This document shows positions 51,483 through 60,241 of a stretch of 64,000 bases of DNA, piece after piece (positions within the stretch are counted from its first letter, which is position 1; the number at the start of each line of letters is the position of its first letter). Below the pieces are notes generated by a model. It saw nothing but the letters and a program-made list of their open reading frames with translations. It was not told the origin of the DNA and did no database searches. A program made the position numbers and the translations under genes. The DNA is from Amycolatopsis sp. DSM 110486 (GTDB lineage Bacteria; Actinomycetota; Actinomycetes; Mycobacteriales; Pseudonocardiaceae), in assembly GCF_019468465.1 (NCBI RefSeq), contig NZ_CP080519.1:3611001-3675000 (forward strand), read 5' to 3'.

Positions 51483-52681
51483 GCACGCCGGCGACCCGCG
51501 ACCCGGCAACGCCGCTGTGGCGCGGGGTCGTGCTGCTGCGCGTGGTCACGTGGGCGTTCGCGCTCGGCGTGGTGATCGCGCACCGCGGTGAGTTCCAGCG
51601 CGCGTGGCTGGCATGGGCCGTCGTCGGCGCGATGGGCGGGTGGACGCTGGTGTCGGGCGTCGCGTACCTGCGCGAAGGCGGCCGGTGGCGGTGGCTGGTG
51701 GTGCTCGACGTCGTGCTGACGACCGGGCTGATGTTGTTGTCGCCCTTCATCTTGTCGCCGACGCAGTACGCCGAGGCCGCGCCGCTGATCACCACGGTGT
51801 GGGCCGCGGTGGGACCGATCGCGGCGGCGACCCGCTTCGGCGCGGGCGGCGGTGTGCTGGCGGGACTCGTGGTCGCCGTCGGCACGGGCGTCGCGCGCGA
51901 ACGCCTGGACCTCGACGTCTTCCGCGACGGTGTGCTGCTGTGCGCGAGCAGCGTGCTGATCGGCATGGCGGCCACCACGGCGCGGCGCTCGGCGGACGCG
52001 CTCGCGCTGGCGTTGCGCACGGAAGCCGCGACGGCCGAACGGGAACGGCTCGCGCGCTCGATCCACGACAGCGTGTTGCAGGTGCTCGCGCGCGTGCGCC
52101 GGCGTGGCATGGAGGTCGGCGGCGAGGCGGCCGACCTGGCGCGGCTGGCCGGTGAGCAGGAGATCGCGTTGCGCGCCTTGGTGACCACCGAACCGTCCTG
52201 GGCGGTGGCGAGCAACGGGACCGCGGACCTGCGTTCGGCGTTGCAGCTGCTGGCCACGCCGTCGGTTCAGGTCGCGACTCCCGCGGGGACCGTGGACCTG
52301 CCGGCGCACGTGACTTCGGAACTGGTGGCCGTCACGCGCGAGGCACTGTCCAATGTGGAGAAACACGCGGGACCGGACGCCCGCGCGTGGGTGCTGCTGG
52401 AGGAACTGGCCGGGGAGGTCGTGGTGAGCATCCGCGACGACGGCCCGGGCATTCCCGAAGGCCGGCTGGCACGCGCGGAGGCCGACGGGCACCTGGGTGT
52501 GGTGGAGTCCATCAGGGGCCGGGTGCGCGATCTCGGCGGCACCGCGGCCCTGGACAGCGCTCCGGGCCGCGGCACGGAGTGGGAGGTGCGCGTGCCGAAC
52601 ACGCCGGTGCCGAACAAGACCGCGCCGAACAAGAACGTGCCGAACACGAACGTGCGAAACAAAACGAGGGGCGGACGATGA
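51479..52681 (+). CDS. Sensor histidine kinase, MacS-like
   Basis: 400 residues; GTG in the GTGA overlap, with GAGGAG at 51471-51476. Four to five helices span residues 15-160, followed by a short HisKA_3-type box, ERLARSIHDSVLQVLARV, with His196. The ATPase domain has VTREALSNVEKHAG (N-box), IRDDGPGIPEG (D-box) and HLGVVESIRGRVRDLGG (G-box). The last 25 residues are five copies of a VPNxx unit from 15-bp repeats, unusual for a kinase. It pairs with the regulator 52678-53328. Confidence 0.9.
   Translation: MSTPATRDPATPLWRGVVLLRVVTWAFALGVVIAHRGEFQRAWLAWAVVGAMGGWTLVSGVAYLREGGRWRWLVVLDVVLTTGLMLLSPFILSPTQYAEAAPLITTVWAAVGPIAAATRFGAGGGVLAGLVVAVGTGVARERLDLDVFRDGVLLCASSVLIGMAATTARRSADALALALRTEAATAERERLARSIHDSVLQVLARVRRRGMEVGGEAADLARLAGEQEIALRALVTTEPSWAVASNGTADLRSALQLLATPSVQVATPAGTVDLPAHVTSELVAVTREALSNVEKHAGPDARAWVLLEELAGEVVVSIRDDGPGIPEGRLARAEADGHLGVVESIRGRVRDLGGTAALDSAPGRGTEWEVRVPNTPVPNKTAPNKNVPNTNVRNKTRGGR
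52592..52666 (+). repeat. Five 15-bp repeats at the 3' end of the kinase gene
   Basis: Units start at 52592, 52607, 52622, 52637 and 52652, with consensus GTGCCGAACAMGAMC. They encode VPNTP, VPNKT, APNKN, VPNTN and VRNKT, just before the regulator's start. Confidence 0.85.
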
Positions 52682-53328
52682 CGATTTCCGTGATGGTGGT
52701 CGACGACCACCCCATGTGGCGCGACGGCGTCGCCCGCGACCTGGGCGAAAACGGCTTCGACGTCCGCGCCACGGCGCCCGACGCCCCCTCCGCCGTCCGC
52801 ATCGCCCGCACGGTCAGCCCGGACGTCGTCCTGATGGACCTCAACCTCGGCGGCACCTCCGGCGTCGACGCGACGCGTGAGATCACGACGGAACTGCCGG
52901 ACACACGGGTGCTGGTGCTGTCGGCTTCCGGCGAGCACTCCGACGTGCTGGAGGCGGTGAAGGCGGGTGCCTCGGGATACCTGGTGAAGTCGGCGTCCGC
53001 GGCGGAGCTGGTGGACGCCGTTCGCCGCACGGCCGAGGGCGATCCCGTCTTCACGGCGGGTTTGGCGGGGCTCGTGCTGGGGGAGTACCGGCGGATGGCC
53101 GACGCGCCTTCGTCCGCCGAACCGGCGCCGCCGCGGTTGACCGAACGCGAGACGGACGTGTTGCGGCTGGTCGCGAAGGGGCTTACCGCGCGCCAGATCG
53201 CGGAGCGGCTGGTCCTGTCGCACCGGACGGTGGAGAACCACGTGCAGTCGACGCTGCGGAAACTGCAGCTGCACAACCGCGTGGAACTGGCGCGGTACGC
53301 GATCGAACACGGCCTCGACGAGGACTGA
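52678..53328 (+). CDS. NarL/FixJ-family response regulator
   Basis: 216 residues; ATG overlaps the kinase stop by 4 bp. Receiver: VMVVDDHPMWRDGVARDL with the acidic pair, D54 in LMDLNLGGTSG, Lys in YLVKSASA. LuxR-type HTH: LTERETDVLRLVAKGLTARQIAERL and HRTVENHVQSTL. It forms a pair with the kinase upstream; the transporter 50271-51482 in the same operon is a plausible part of the response. Confidence 0.94.
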   Translation: MTISVMVVDDHPMWRDGVARDLGENGFDVRATAPDAPSAVRIARTVSPDVVLMDLNLGGTSGVDATREITTELPDTRVLVLSASGEHSDVLEAVKAGASGYLVKSASAAELVDAVRRTAEGDPVFTAGLAGLVLGEYRRMADAPSSAEPAPPRLTERETDVLRLVAKGLTARQIAERLVLSHRTVENHVQSTLRKLQLHNRVELARYAIEHGLDED

Positions 53329-53331
53329 TCG

Positions 53332-54402
53332 CTACGAAGCGCTGACTGCGGCCGTCTGCAGAGCGCCGGTCAGCTTGGCTTTCCCGAGCCGCCACGCGGG
53401 TTCGCCTGGGTGCCAAGCCGCGACGACCCCGTCGTCGAGCACGAGGTCGCCATCGTCGGTCCAGTCCAGCGACGAGTGCTTGAGGTTCTCGGTGGCGAAC
53501 GGCATCGACGGTGACTGCTGCCAGGTCAGGTCCGTGAGGTCGAGCAGCCACACGTCGCGGGTCTGGAGGTCGGAGTTGTGCCACGAGGGCGAGCCGAAGT
53601 CGACGGCCGCGAAGTTGCCTTCCCGGCTCGGGACGACCAGGGGATTGCTCTGGGCCACCGGCGGCTGGACCTTCTCGCGGCTCCCGTCGCGCAGGTCGAC
53701 GACCGTCAGGTCCGTGAGGCCGCCGAGGATGAGCCGGTTGCCGATCGCGGCGAGAATGCTCGGGGCCTGCTGCACGGTGCGTCCGGTGTCGGGGTCGATG
53801 AGGACGTCGACGGTTTCGGCGGTGCCGTTGTTCACGGTGATCAGCAGGCCGCGGGAGGTTTCCTCCCGCAGGATCGTGGTGCAGCTCGCCGTGGTGCCGC
53901 CGCCCAGCGCCGAGCCGGCGAGCGACACGTGCTCGAGCCGGCAGCTGTCCGGGGCGTCCTGGCGGATGACCCACACGCTCTTGGCGTCGGCGCCCGGCGC
54001 GAGGCTCACCGCCTGGCCGAGCGGCGTGGCCACGCCCGCGTAGGCGTAGACGTCGAACGGCTGACAGGTCTGCTGGCACCGCGGCGAGGTGAGGATCACC
54101 GGGGTGCGACCGACGCGCTGCACCCAGACCAGCCGATCACCACCCGGCACGCCGGGCACGGTTCCCTTCGCGCCGGTGTCGGCGTCGAACAGGGTCGGTG
54201 GTGACGTGGCGAGCAGCAGCTGCACGTCGATCCCGCCGGTGGTGACCGACCCGGTGAGCCCGCTCGGCGGCGGCCCGCTCGGCCTGGGCATCGTCGTGGC
54301 CCTGGGGCTCGGAGCCGGGGTGGGGATCCCGCCCGTACACGCGGCCAGGAGGAAACTCGTCGCAACGAGGGCGACGCCGGCGCGAAATACGGGTCTGTTC
54401 AG
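53332..54402 (-). CDS. Lipoprotein with predicted beta-propeller-like body; CTG start likely
   Basis: 356 residues. The N-terminus after position 1 is NRPVFRAGVALVATSFLLAACTGG, a complete lipoprotein signal with Cys near residue 22. No ATG, GTG or TTG is in frame between it and the divergent gene's coding region. The only candidate is CTG (54400-54402), preceded by GGGGA at 6-7 nt. The body has repeated strands with W/D turns (RLVWVQRVGR, SVWVIRQD, DVWLLDLTDLTW, DWTDDGDLVLDDG), like a propeller. Two close Cys pairs may form disulfides. The function is unknown. It is convergent with the response regulator, with a 3-bp gap. Confidence 0.75.
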   Translation of the reverse strand: MNRPVFRAGVALVATSFLLAACTGGIPTPAPSPRATTMPRPSGPPPSGLTGSVTTGGIDVQLLLATSPPTLFDADTGAKGTVPGVPGGDRLVWVQRVGRTPVILTSPRCQQTCQPFDVYAYAGVATPLGQAVSLAPGADAKSVWVIRQDAPDSCRLEHVSLAGSALGGGTTASCTTILREETSRGLLITVNNGTAETVDVLIDPDTGRTVQQAPSILAAIGNRLILGGLTDLTVVDLRDGSREKVQPPVAQSNPLVVPSREGNFAAVDFGSPSWHNSDLQTRDVWLLDLTDLTWQQSPSMPFATENLKHSSLDWTDDGDLVLDDGVVAAWHPGEPAWRLGKAKLTGALQTAAVSAS

Positions 54403-54450
54403 GGTTTTTCCCCGATCTGACGAGGGAAATACGGTTCTACCATCGTTTGC

Positions 54451-55104
54451 ATGGCCGAGGAAGAGACGACCGGCGCGGAGACCGCGACCGAGACGAAGCC
54501 GTTGACCGCGCGCGACATCCGGGTGTCGGACGACGAGCGCGAACACGTCGTCGCCGTGCTCCAGAAGGCGATCGGGCTGGGGATGCTCAACCTCGACGAG
54601 TTCACGGAGCGCACCGACAAGGCGCTGGCGTCGCGTACGCGCGGCGAGCTGAACGCCGTGCTCACGGATCTGCCCGGCCTGCTGCACCCGGGGGCCGCGC
54701 CCAGTTACCCGGCCTACCAGCCCCCGACCAGCACGTATGCACCCGGTCGGCGCCTCGAGCTCAACGCCAAGTACTCGTCGCTGCAGCGCGGCGGCCCGTG
54801 GCTGGTGCCGGCGGCGCTGGTCGTGCGCAACAAGTACGGCAGCACGAAGCTGGACTTCACCGAGGCCCAGGTGTCGACGCCGGTCGTCGAGATCGAGCTG
54901 GACTCCAAGTGGGGTTCGGTCGAGATCATCATCCCGCCGCAGGCCGCGGTGGACTACAACGCGATCACCGAGATCAAGTTCGGTTCGCTCGACGACAAGA
55001 CCGGCAGCAACGGCCGCGCCGGCAACCCGCGCTACGTCATCACGGGCCGCATCCACGGAGGCTCGCTGGTCATCCGCAACCCTCGGCGGGGCTTTTTCGG
55101 CTGA
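54451..55104 (+). CDS. DUF1707 domain protein
   Basis: 217 residues. An acidic start is followed by DIRVSDDEREHVVAVLQKAIGLGMLNLDEFTERTDKALASRT (about 22-64), the DUF1707 short helical domain shared with SHOCT-like modules. The second half (100-217) is a beta-rich domain (YGSTKLDFTEAQ, SKWGSVEIIIPPQAAV) like the adhesin-type fold of LiaF C-termini. No membrane helix is present. TACCAT (54438-54443) is 7 nt before the ATG, so the mRNA is likely leaderless. The domain pair suggests an envelope-stress role, by analogy only. Confidence 0.85.
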   Translation: MAEEETTGAETATETKPLTARDIRVSDDEREHVVAVLQKAIGLGMLNLDEFTERTDKALASRTRGELNAVLTDLPGLLHPGAAPSYPAYQPPTSTYAPGRRLELNAKYSSLQRGGPWLVPAALVVRNKYGSTKLDFTEAQVSTPVVEIELDSKWGSVEIIIPPQAAVDYNAITEIKFGSLDDKTGSNGRAGNPRYVITGRIHGGSLVIRNPRRGFFG

Positions 55105-55117
55105 CCGGCGATGCGGT

Positions 55118-55165
55118 GCCGGACCCGGTTTTCCATCCGTCGGCCGGGTCCGGCTCCGTCTTTTT
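55118..55165. terminator. Terminator between DUF1707 gene and ptsI
   Basis: An 11-bp stem GCCGGACCCGG (55118-55128) with CCGGGTCCGGC (55144-55154), followed by TTTTT at 55161-55165, between convergent genes. Confidence 0.82.
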
Positions 55166-55173
55166 CAGTTCTT

Positions 55174-56820
55174 TTAGTTCGCTGCCGCGCGCGCCGTGGC
55201 CGGATCGGCGCTGGCCAGCGCGTTGGTTGCTTTCGCTTCCGCCTCGGCCAGCGTGACCGCAGCCAGCGAAGCGCCGACCGCCCGCACCGCCGCCGCGTTC
55301 ATCGACAAGCTCGTGAGGCCCAGGCCCGCCAGCACCACCGCGAGCCGCGGGTCGGCCGCCGCTTCGCCGCAGACGCCGGCGGGCTTGCCCGTCGCCTTCG
55401 CCGCGTCGCCGATCAGCTTGAGCAGCCGCAGCAACGCGGGCTGCCACGGGTCGTTCAGCTTCGCGACGGCGCCGAGCTGCCGGTCTGCCGCGAACGTGTA
55501 CTGGGCCAGGTCGTTGGTGCCGACTGACACGAAGTCGACGACGTCCAGGATCTCCCGCGCGGACAACGCCGCCGCCGGGATCTCGATCATCACGCCCGCG
55601 CGCTCGATGCCCGCCGCGCGCACGCGTTCGGCGAACCACGCGGCTTCCTCGGCCGTCGCGACCATCGGGGCCATCACGGAGACCAGCGCGCCCGAATCCT
55701 GGGCCGCGCCCGCGATGGCCTCGAGCTGGCGGTCGAGCACCTCGGGCCGGTCGAACGCCACGCGCAGGCCGCGCACGCCCAGCGCCGGGTTGGGCTCGTC
55801 GTCGGGGTTGAGGAAGCCGAGCGGCTTGTCGGCGCCCGCGTCGAGCGTCCGCACGATCACCGGCTTGCCGCGGAACGGCGCCAGCACCGCCGCGTACGCC
55901 TTGCGCTGCTCGTCGACGGACGGCTCCGCCGGGGCGTCGAGGAAGCTGAACTCGGTGCGGAACAGGCCGACGCCCTCCGCTCCCGCGTCTGCGGCCGCCT
56001 GCGCGTCGGCGGGCGAGCCGACGTTGCCGTAGACCTTGACGACGTGTCCGTCCGCGGTCTGGCCCGTGCCGTTCCACTCGGCCGGCCCCGAGGCGACGGC
56101 CATGAGGACGGGCGCCGCCGGGTCCGCCGGCCGGACGAGGCCTGTGTCACCGTCGACGGCGAGCGCCTCGGCGTCGAGGGCGAGCAGCCCGCGAACAGCC
56201 ACGACCGCCGGGATCCCGAGCGCGCGGGCGAGAATCGCGGTGTGGCTGGTCGGGCCGCCTTCCTCGGTGACAAGGGCGAGCACCTTCGCGGGATCCAGCC
56301 CCGCCGTATCCGCCGGCGCCAGGTCCCGCGCCACCAGCACGCTCGGCGACACCAGCTGCGGCACTCCCGGCGGCGCGACGCCCAGCAGCTCGGCCACCAG
56401 CCGGTCACGCACGTCGCGCACGTCGCGCACACGCTCCGCCATGTACCCCCCGGCCGCGGCCAGCGCCTCGGCAAACCCTTCGGCCGCCTGGTGAACCGCG
56501 CGCGCCGCCGGCAGGTTCTGCTCCGTCACCAGCTTCTTCGCCTGCGCGGCCAACGCCGGGTCGCCCGCCATCGCCGCGGTGGTGATCAGGATCGTCGCGG
56601 CCTCACCGGTCGCGGTCTCGGCCTGCGCCTCCAGCCGCGCGGCCACAGCCTGCGCGGCGGGCTCGATCCGCGCGGCCTCGGCGGCGGGATCGGCCGGTGC
56701 GGGGGTGCTCGCGGGCTCACCGAACGGCTCGGGGACGCGCACGACGGGGCCGCTCGCGCGCCCCGGGCTCACCGCGACCCCGGTCAGGGTCACGTCGGCG
56801 GTGGACTGACTCTCAGGCAT
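55174..56820 (-). CDS. ptsI: Phosphoenolpyruvate-protein phosphotransferase (PTS enzyme I)
   Basis: 548 residues, a little short of the usual 570. The phosphorylated His193 is in GGPTSHTAILARALGIP. The PEP-binding barrel has GAEGVGLFRTEFSFLD, MVATAEEAAWFAERV and FVSVGTNDLAQYTFAADR, and the catalytic Cys is in KPAGVCGEAA. Enzyme I passes phosphate from PEP to HPr to drive sugar uptake and regulation; no HPr gene is in the window. The ATG overlaps the stop of the ParB-like gene by 8 bp, so it is the third gene of an rbsK / ParB-like / ptsI operon. Confidence 0.95.
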   Translation of the reverse strand: MPESQSTADVTLTGVAVSPGRASGPVVRVPEPFGEPASTPAPADPAAEAARIEPAAQAVAARLEAQAETATGEAATILITTAAMAGDPALAAQAKKLVTEQNLPAARAVHQAAEGFAEALAAAGGYMAERVRDVRDVRDRLVAELLGVAPPGVPQLVSPSVLVARDLAPADTAGLDPAKVLALVTEEGGPTSHTAILARALGIPAVVAVRGLLALDAEALAVDGDTGLVRPADPAAPVLMAVASGPAEWNGTGQTADGHVVKVYGNVGSPADAQAAADAGAEGVGLFRTEFSFLDAPAEPSVDEQRKAYAAVLAPFRGKPVIVRTLDAGADKPLGFLNPDDEPNPALGVRGLRVAFDRPEVLDRQLEAIAGAAQDSGALVSVMAPMVATAEEAAWFAERVRAAGIERAGVMIEIPAAALSAREILDVVDFVSVGTNDLAQYTFAADRQLGAVAKLNDPWQPALLRLLKLIGDAAKATGKPAGVCGEAAADPRLAVVLAGLGLTSLSMNAAAVRAVGASLAAVTLAEAEAKATNALASADPATARAAAN

Positions 56821-57550
56821 GGTCTAGACCATAGCTCAGATATGTCTCGATATCCCGGGGTGGCGCGCACAATCCCCGGGACCGCACTCGTTCCAGCACC
56901 GGTCGCACCTCCTCCTGCCACCACGCGTCGGCCAGCTCTTCGCGGCTGCGCAGCGGGCGGCCGGTCAAAGTCTGCCGGAAACCCCAGGCCTCCGCCGAAT
57001 CCGCGAGACGGAACCAGTCGGCCGGCTCGTCGAGCCACAGGCCCACGCGCACGTCGTCGGCGAGCGGCACGCGTTCCAGGAACAGCCGTTCCGCGGTCTT
57101 CGACGGCAGATCGGCCAGCGTCAGGCAGCTCAGCGCGCACGCGACGGTGCTGATCCAGTGCACCTGGGCAGGCACCACCTTGGCGCCCCGCGCCCGGGCG
57201 AGCGCCACGCGGTGGTGGCCGTCCTCCACGAAGTACAGCTCGCCGAGGCGCACGAGCCGGACCGGCGGAAGGTCGGCCGCCGTGGTCGCGAGGGCCTCCC
57301 ACCTCGGCCGCAGTGCGCGGTTGAGCGGCCGGAAGAACCGGTCGAAGTCACCGACGCGCGCGACCGTACCCACCACGCGCGTGACCGGGATGTCGCGGAC
57401 GCCCTCGTCGGTCTCGGCCTGCCTGCCGAGCGCCGCCAGCGTCTCGTCGAGCGGCAACAGGGCCAGCGCGTCGGGACGGCGGGCGTCGGCGATCGCCTTC
57501 AGCTGTGCGGCGTACCCCCGCCACCAGGCGGAACCGAACGAATCGCCCAT
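56813..57550 (-). CDS. ParB/Srx-fold-like protein of unknown function
   Basis: 245 residues from ATG 57550; longer frames exist but lack a ribosome site. The only recognisable part is near residues 95-125, VRLVRLGELYFVEDGHHRVALARARG, which has the ParB N-terminal motif (D/E-G-x-H-R). This fold is shared by DNA-partition proteins, nucleases and sulfiredoxins, and some members phosphorylate serine with ATP. The remainder is helical, with W-rich parts (GSAWWRGY, EPADWFRLAD, ADAWWQEEVRP). It lies between rbsK and ptsI, overlapping the latter by 8 bp, so a link to sugar phosphate metabolism is plausible. Confidence 0.7.
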   Translation of the reverse strand: MGDSFGSAWWRGYAAQLKAIADARRPDALALLPLDETLAALGRQAETDEGVRDIPVTRVVGTVARVGDFDRFFRPLNRALRPRWEALATTAADLPPVRLVRLGELYFVEDGHHRVALARARGAKVVPAQVHWISTVACALSCLTLADLPSKTAERLFLERVPLADDVRVGLWLDEPADWFRLADSAEAWGFRQTLTGRPLRSREELADAWWQEEVRPVLERVRSRGLCAPPRDIETYLSYGLDHA

Positions 57551-57578
57551 GTAAAGGACAACGCGGCCCGGCCGCGGG

Positions 57579-58451
57579 TCATTCCAGCTCGGCGGACGTC
57601 GGGTACGACGGCTGCGCACCAGGGCGGGTCACGCTCACCGCGGCCACCCGCACCGCACGGCGCGTAGCGTCGACGAGCCCCGCCCCCTCGGCCAGCGCGG
57701 CGGCGAGAGCTCCGGCGAACGCGTCGCCGGCGCCGGTCGTGTCGACGGCCTGGACCTGCGGCGACGCGACTTCCGTGACGCCTTCGGATGCCACCACCAC
57801 GGCGCCCTTCGGACCCAGCGTGACCACGGCCGCGCGCGGGCCCAGCTCCAGCAGCTCGCGTGGATCGGCGCCGGGCGAGCCGAGCAGGTACGCGGCTTCG
57901 TGCTCGTTGACCAGCAGGACGTCGAGCGCGCCGAGCGTCTCGGGCGGCAGCCGGGCGGCGGGCGAGAGGTTGAGCAGCACCGGCACACCCTTCGCCGCGG
58001 CGCGCGCCACGGCGTGCTCGACGGTCGGCAGCGGCACTTCCAGCGACAGGACCACGATCTTCGCGCCGTCGAGGACCACATCGGTGAGGTCGCCGGGCGC
58101 CAGTGCGGAGTTGGCGCCGGGCGAGACGAGGATCGAGTTCTCGCCGTCGGGTGTCACGGTGATGTAGGCGATGCCGGTGGGCCTGCGGACAGTCCGCAGG
58201 TGCTCGGTGCCGACACCCGCGCCAGCGAGCGAATCACGCAGCAGCTCGCCGTACGGGTCGTCGCCGATCGCGCCGAGCAGAGCCACGTCCGCGCCAAGAC
58301 GGCCCGCCGCGACGGCCGTGTTCGCGCCCTTGCCGCCGGGGGACAGGACGGTGTCGCCGCCCAGGACGGTTTCGCCGCCGGCCGGGCGGCGGTCAACGGG
58401 GACGACGAGGTCGGCGTTGGCGGAACCCACCACCAGCACGGCTGCACACAT
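57579..58451 (-). CDS. rbsK: Ribokinase
   Basis: 290 residues. ATG 58451 was chosen because AAGG is 8 nt upstream; a GTG 9 nt earlier is possible. PfkB motif 1 is GGKGANTAVAAGRLGADVALLGAIGDD (about 38-64). Motif 2 is AVDTTGAGDAFAGALAAALAEG, with the catalytic base Asp in TGAGD. NxxP-type substrate residues (SANADLVVPVDRRPAGGET) fit ribokinase over other PfkB sugar kinases. It makes ribose 5-phosphate from ribose and ATP. No ribose transporter is adjacent; the partners are a ParB-like gene and ptsI. Confidence 0.88.
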   Translation of the reverse strand: MCAAVLVVGSANADLVVPVDRRPAGGETVLGGDTVLSPGGKGANTAVAAGRLGADVALLGAIGDDPYGELLRDSLAGAGVGTEHLRTVRRPTGIAYITVTPDGENSILVSPGANSALAPGDLTDVVLDGAKIVVLSLEVPLPTVEHAVARAAAKGVPVLLNLSPAARLPPETLGALDVLLVNEHEAAYLLGSPGADPRELLELGPRAAVVTLGPKGAVVVASEGVTEVASPQVQAVDTTGAGDAFAGALAAALAEGAGLVDATRRAVRVAAVSVTRPGAQPSYPTSAELE

Positions 58452-58712
58452 GGTCGACACCTTGCCACGGGTGCGCTCGGGCGCAGGTCACGCACCGTCC
58501 GTGCGCAAAAGTGAAGGTTTTTGTAACTTATCCGGCGCCCAGTGCGACAATCAGGCGAGCAGCGGCTGCCCGTCACTCGATCGGGGGATCCATGTCCCCC
58601 AGGCGTCACTTCTGACACGGGTTCCGCTCTTGTGGAGCGTCACTGTCCTAGAGCCAGTGGCGTTGCCCCGACCGGAAGCGCACCGGAGAGGGCATCGGGT
58701 CGCCGGCGCCGA

Positions 58713-59723
58713 TCACGTAGCCCCCCGAGTGATCGGCGTCGGCGGCGCCCCGACCAGCGCGGCCACGGCCCGCGCGGCCGGCATCGAGACACCCGAAGCG
58801 AGCACGAAGTCGCCGCCATCGCGCGACAGCACGCGCACGACGCCGCCCGCCTCGGCCGTCAGGGCGGAAATCTCCTCGCGGCGCACCGAGACCCCGTTGT
58901 CGTACCGAGGTATCCACACCACACCGTCGCCGTCCACAGTGAACGCGCCCCGTGTGCCACGGTGCCGGGTCCACACCAGCGCGGCGACGCACAGCGCGAC
59001 CGCGATCAGTCCGGGCACCGTGACCGGCAGCCACGTCCGCACGATGAGCACGGCCGCGAGCAACGCCACCGTGCCCCCGATCGCCGCCTGGCGCGCGCCC
59101 GAAGCCTTGCTCGCGCGCACCGTCACGCTCTCGCCGGCAGCCGGCGTTCGCTTCACCGAGGCCCACCGCACCACCGTCGCCGCCACCCGTTGCAGGCCGA
59201 ACCCGCCGCGCCGGACCTCCAGGGACGGCCACCGCACCAGCCCCGGCCGCTCCGTCTCGACGGCGGCCGCCAGCCGGTGGGCCTCGCCGGGTTCGAACAG
59301 CGTCGACAGGACGAAGCCGTGGGGACCGCGGCGGCTGAACCGGTTGACCAGGCGATCCTCGGCAGAAGGAGCCAGGTACACCTCGACCCGGTTGTGCTTC
59401 TCGACCAGCACGACCGCGCTGAGGTCGCCCCACGGCAGCACGAGCCGCGCGTCGTGAACGGGGAACCGCAGGCCACGCGAAGTGACCTCGACGCTCAGCC
59501 GCTCCTTGCGCATGCCGCGCCGCCCGACGGGGATGCAGCCCAGCAGCACGAGCCCCACCAGGGCGATCACGGACCCGGCGTACAGACCGGCGCGGCTCAC
59601 CGTCATGAGCACGCCGCCGAAACCCGCGATGAGAAGCCCGGGCACCAGCAGCAGCAACGTCGCCAGCCGCACCTGATCCGGTGGAACAGGCGCGGGGTAG
59701 GTGACCGTGGTGATTTCGTCCAT
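58713..59723 (-). CDS. Hypothetical four-helix membrane protein
   Basis: 336 residues from ATG 59723. Helix pairs lie at about 20-70 (LATLLLLVPGLLIAGFGGVL) and about 215-255 (AAIGGTVALLAAVLIVRTWL). Soluble beta-rich parts lie between (LSVEVTSRGLRFPV, LPWGDLSAVVLVEKHNRVEVYLAP) and after (FTVDGDGVVWIPR, EEISALTAEAGGVVRVL). These resemble the PH-like domains of small bacterial membrane proteins, but no family is certain. It is divergent from the 59822 gene. Confidence 0.75.
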   Translation of the reverse strand: MDEITTVTYPAPVPPDQVRLATLLLLVPGLLIAGFGGVLMTVSRAGLYAGSVIALVGLVLLGCIPVGRRGMRKERLSVEVTSRGLRFPVHDARLVLPWGDLSAVVLVEKHNRVEVYLAPSAEDRLVNRFSRRGPHGFVLSTLFEPGEAHRLAAAVETERPGLVRWPSLEVRRGGFGLQRVAATVVRWASVKRTPAAGESVTVRASKASGARQAAIGGTVALLAAVLIVRTWLPVTVPGLIAVALCVAALVWTRHRGTRGAFTVDGDGVVWIPRYDNGVSVRREEISALTAEAGGVVRVLSRDGGDFVLASGVSMPAARAVAALVGAPPTPITRGAT

Positions 59724-59821
59724 CTCGGACGAAGTGTGACAGAACGCGCCCGGGGTTTCCCTACCCCGTTCGGCGGACGACCGGGTGTTTTCGCAGCTCA
59801 ATGACCGCTAGCGTCGAACGC

Positions 59822-60232
59822 ATGAAAATTTCGGACTGGAAACGAGTGGTCTACGCCCTGCTCGCCCTGCCCGCCTGCTTCGGCGGCAGACGCGCCCGGC
59901 AGCTGCTCGCGGAGCGACTCTTGAACGTCCCGCCGCGCGAAGGGACCCCTCGCTACCTGGCCGCGGCCGGGGTGAGCGTGGTGGCCATCCCGTTTTCGCT
60001 GCTCATCGGGTTCCTGGTGTGGCGGATCGCGACGTACGGCCTGTTCTGGGACCCCTCGACGGCCGACGAATCGTGGGGCGGACCGTCGCTCATCGGGGCC
60101 TGGCTCGTGCACTTCTGGTGCGCACTGGGCATGGTCGTGGTGGCCATGTGGGTGCTGCGTCCGCTCACCGATCTGCAGGCCCGGCTGCTCTCCGGCCACG
60201 TTGTTACGGGAACAACGGTGCCGACCACCTAG
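59822..60232 (+). CDS. Small membrane protein upstream of a TetR gene
   Basis: 136 residues. An amphipathic start (MKISDWKRVVYALLALP) is followed by two membrane helices, about 50-72 and 95-118 (LVHFWCALGMVVVAMWVL). TAGCGT (59809-59814) is 7 nt before the ATG, with no Shine-Dalgarno. The 3' end contains a perfect operator-like repeat and its TAG stop forms part of the next gene's TAGAAT. It is not recognised. Regulation by the following TetR gene is plausible. Confidence 0.7.
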   Translation: MKISDWKRVVYALLALPACFGGRRARQLLAERLLNVPPREGTPRYLAAAGVSVVAIPFSLLIGFLVWRIATYGLFWDPSTADESWGGPSLIGAWLVHFWCALGMVVVAMWVLRPLTDLQARLLSGHVVTGTTVPTT

Positions 60233-60235
60233 AAT
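60199..60235 (+). promoter_or_regulatory. TetR gene promoter with inverted repeat
   Basis: CGTTGTT-ACGGG-AACAACG (60199-60217) has perfect 7-bp arms. TAGAAT (60230-60235) follows, 6 nt before the ATG at 60242. The TAG of this hexamer is also the stop codon of the upstream gene. Confidence 0.65.
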
Positions 60236-60241
60236 GTCCGG

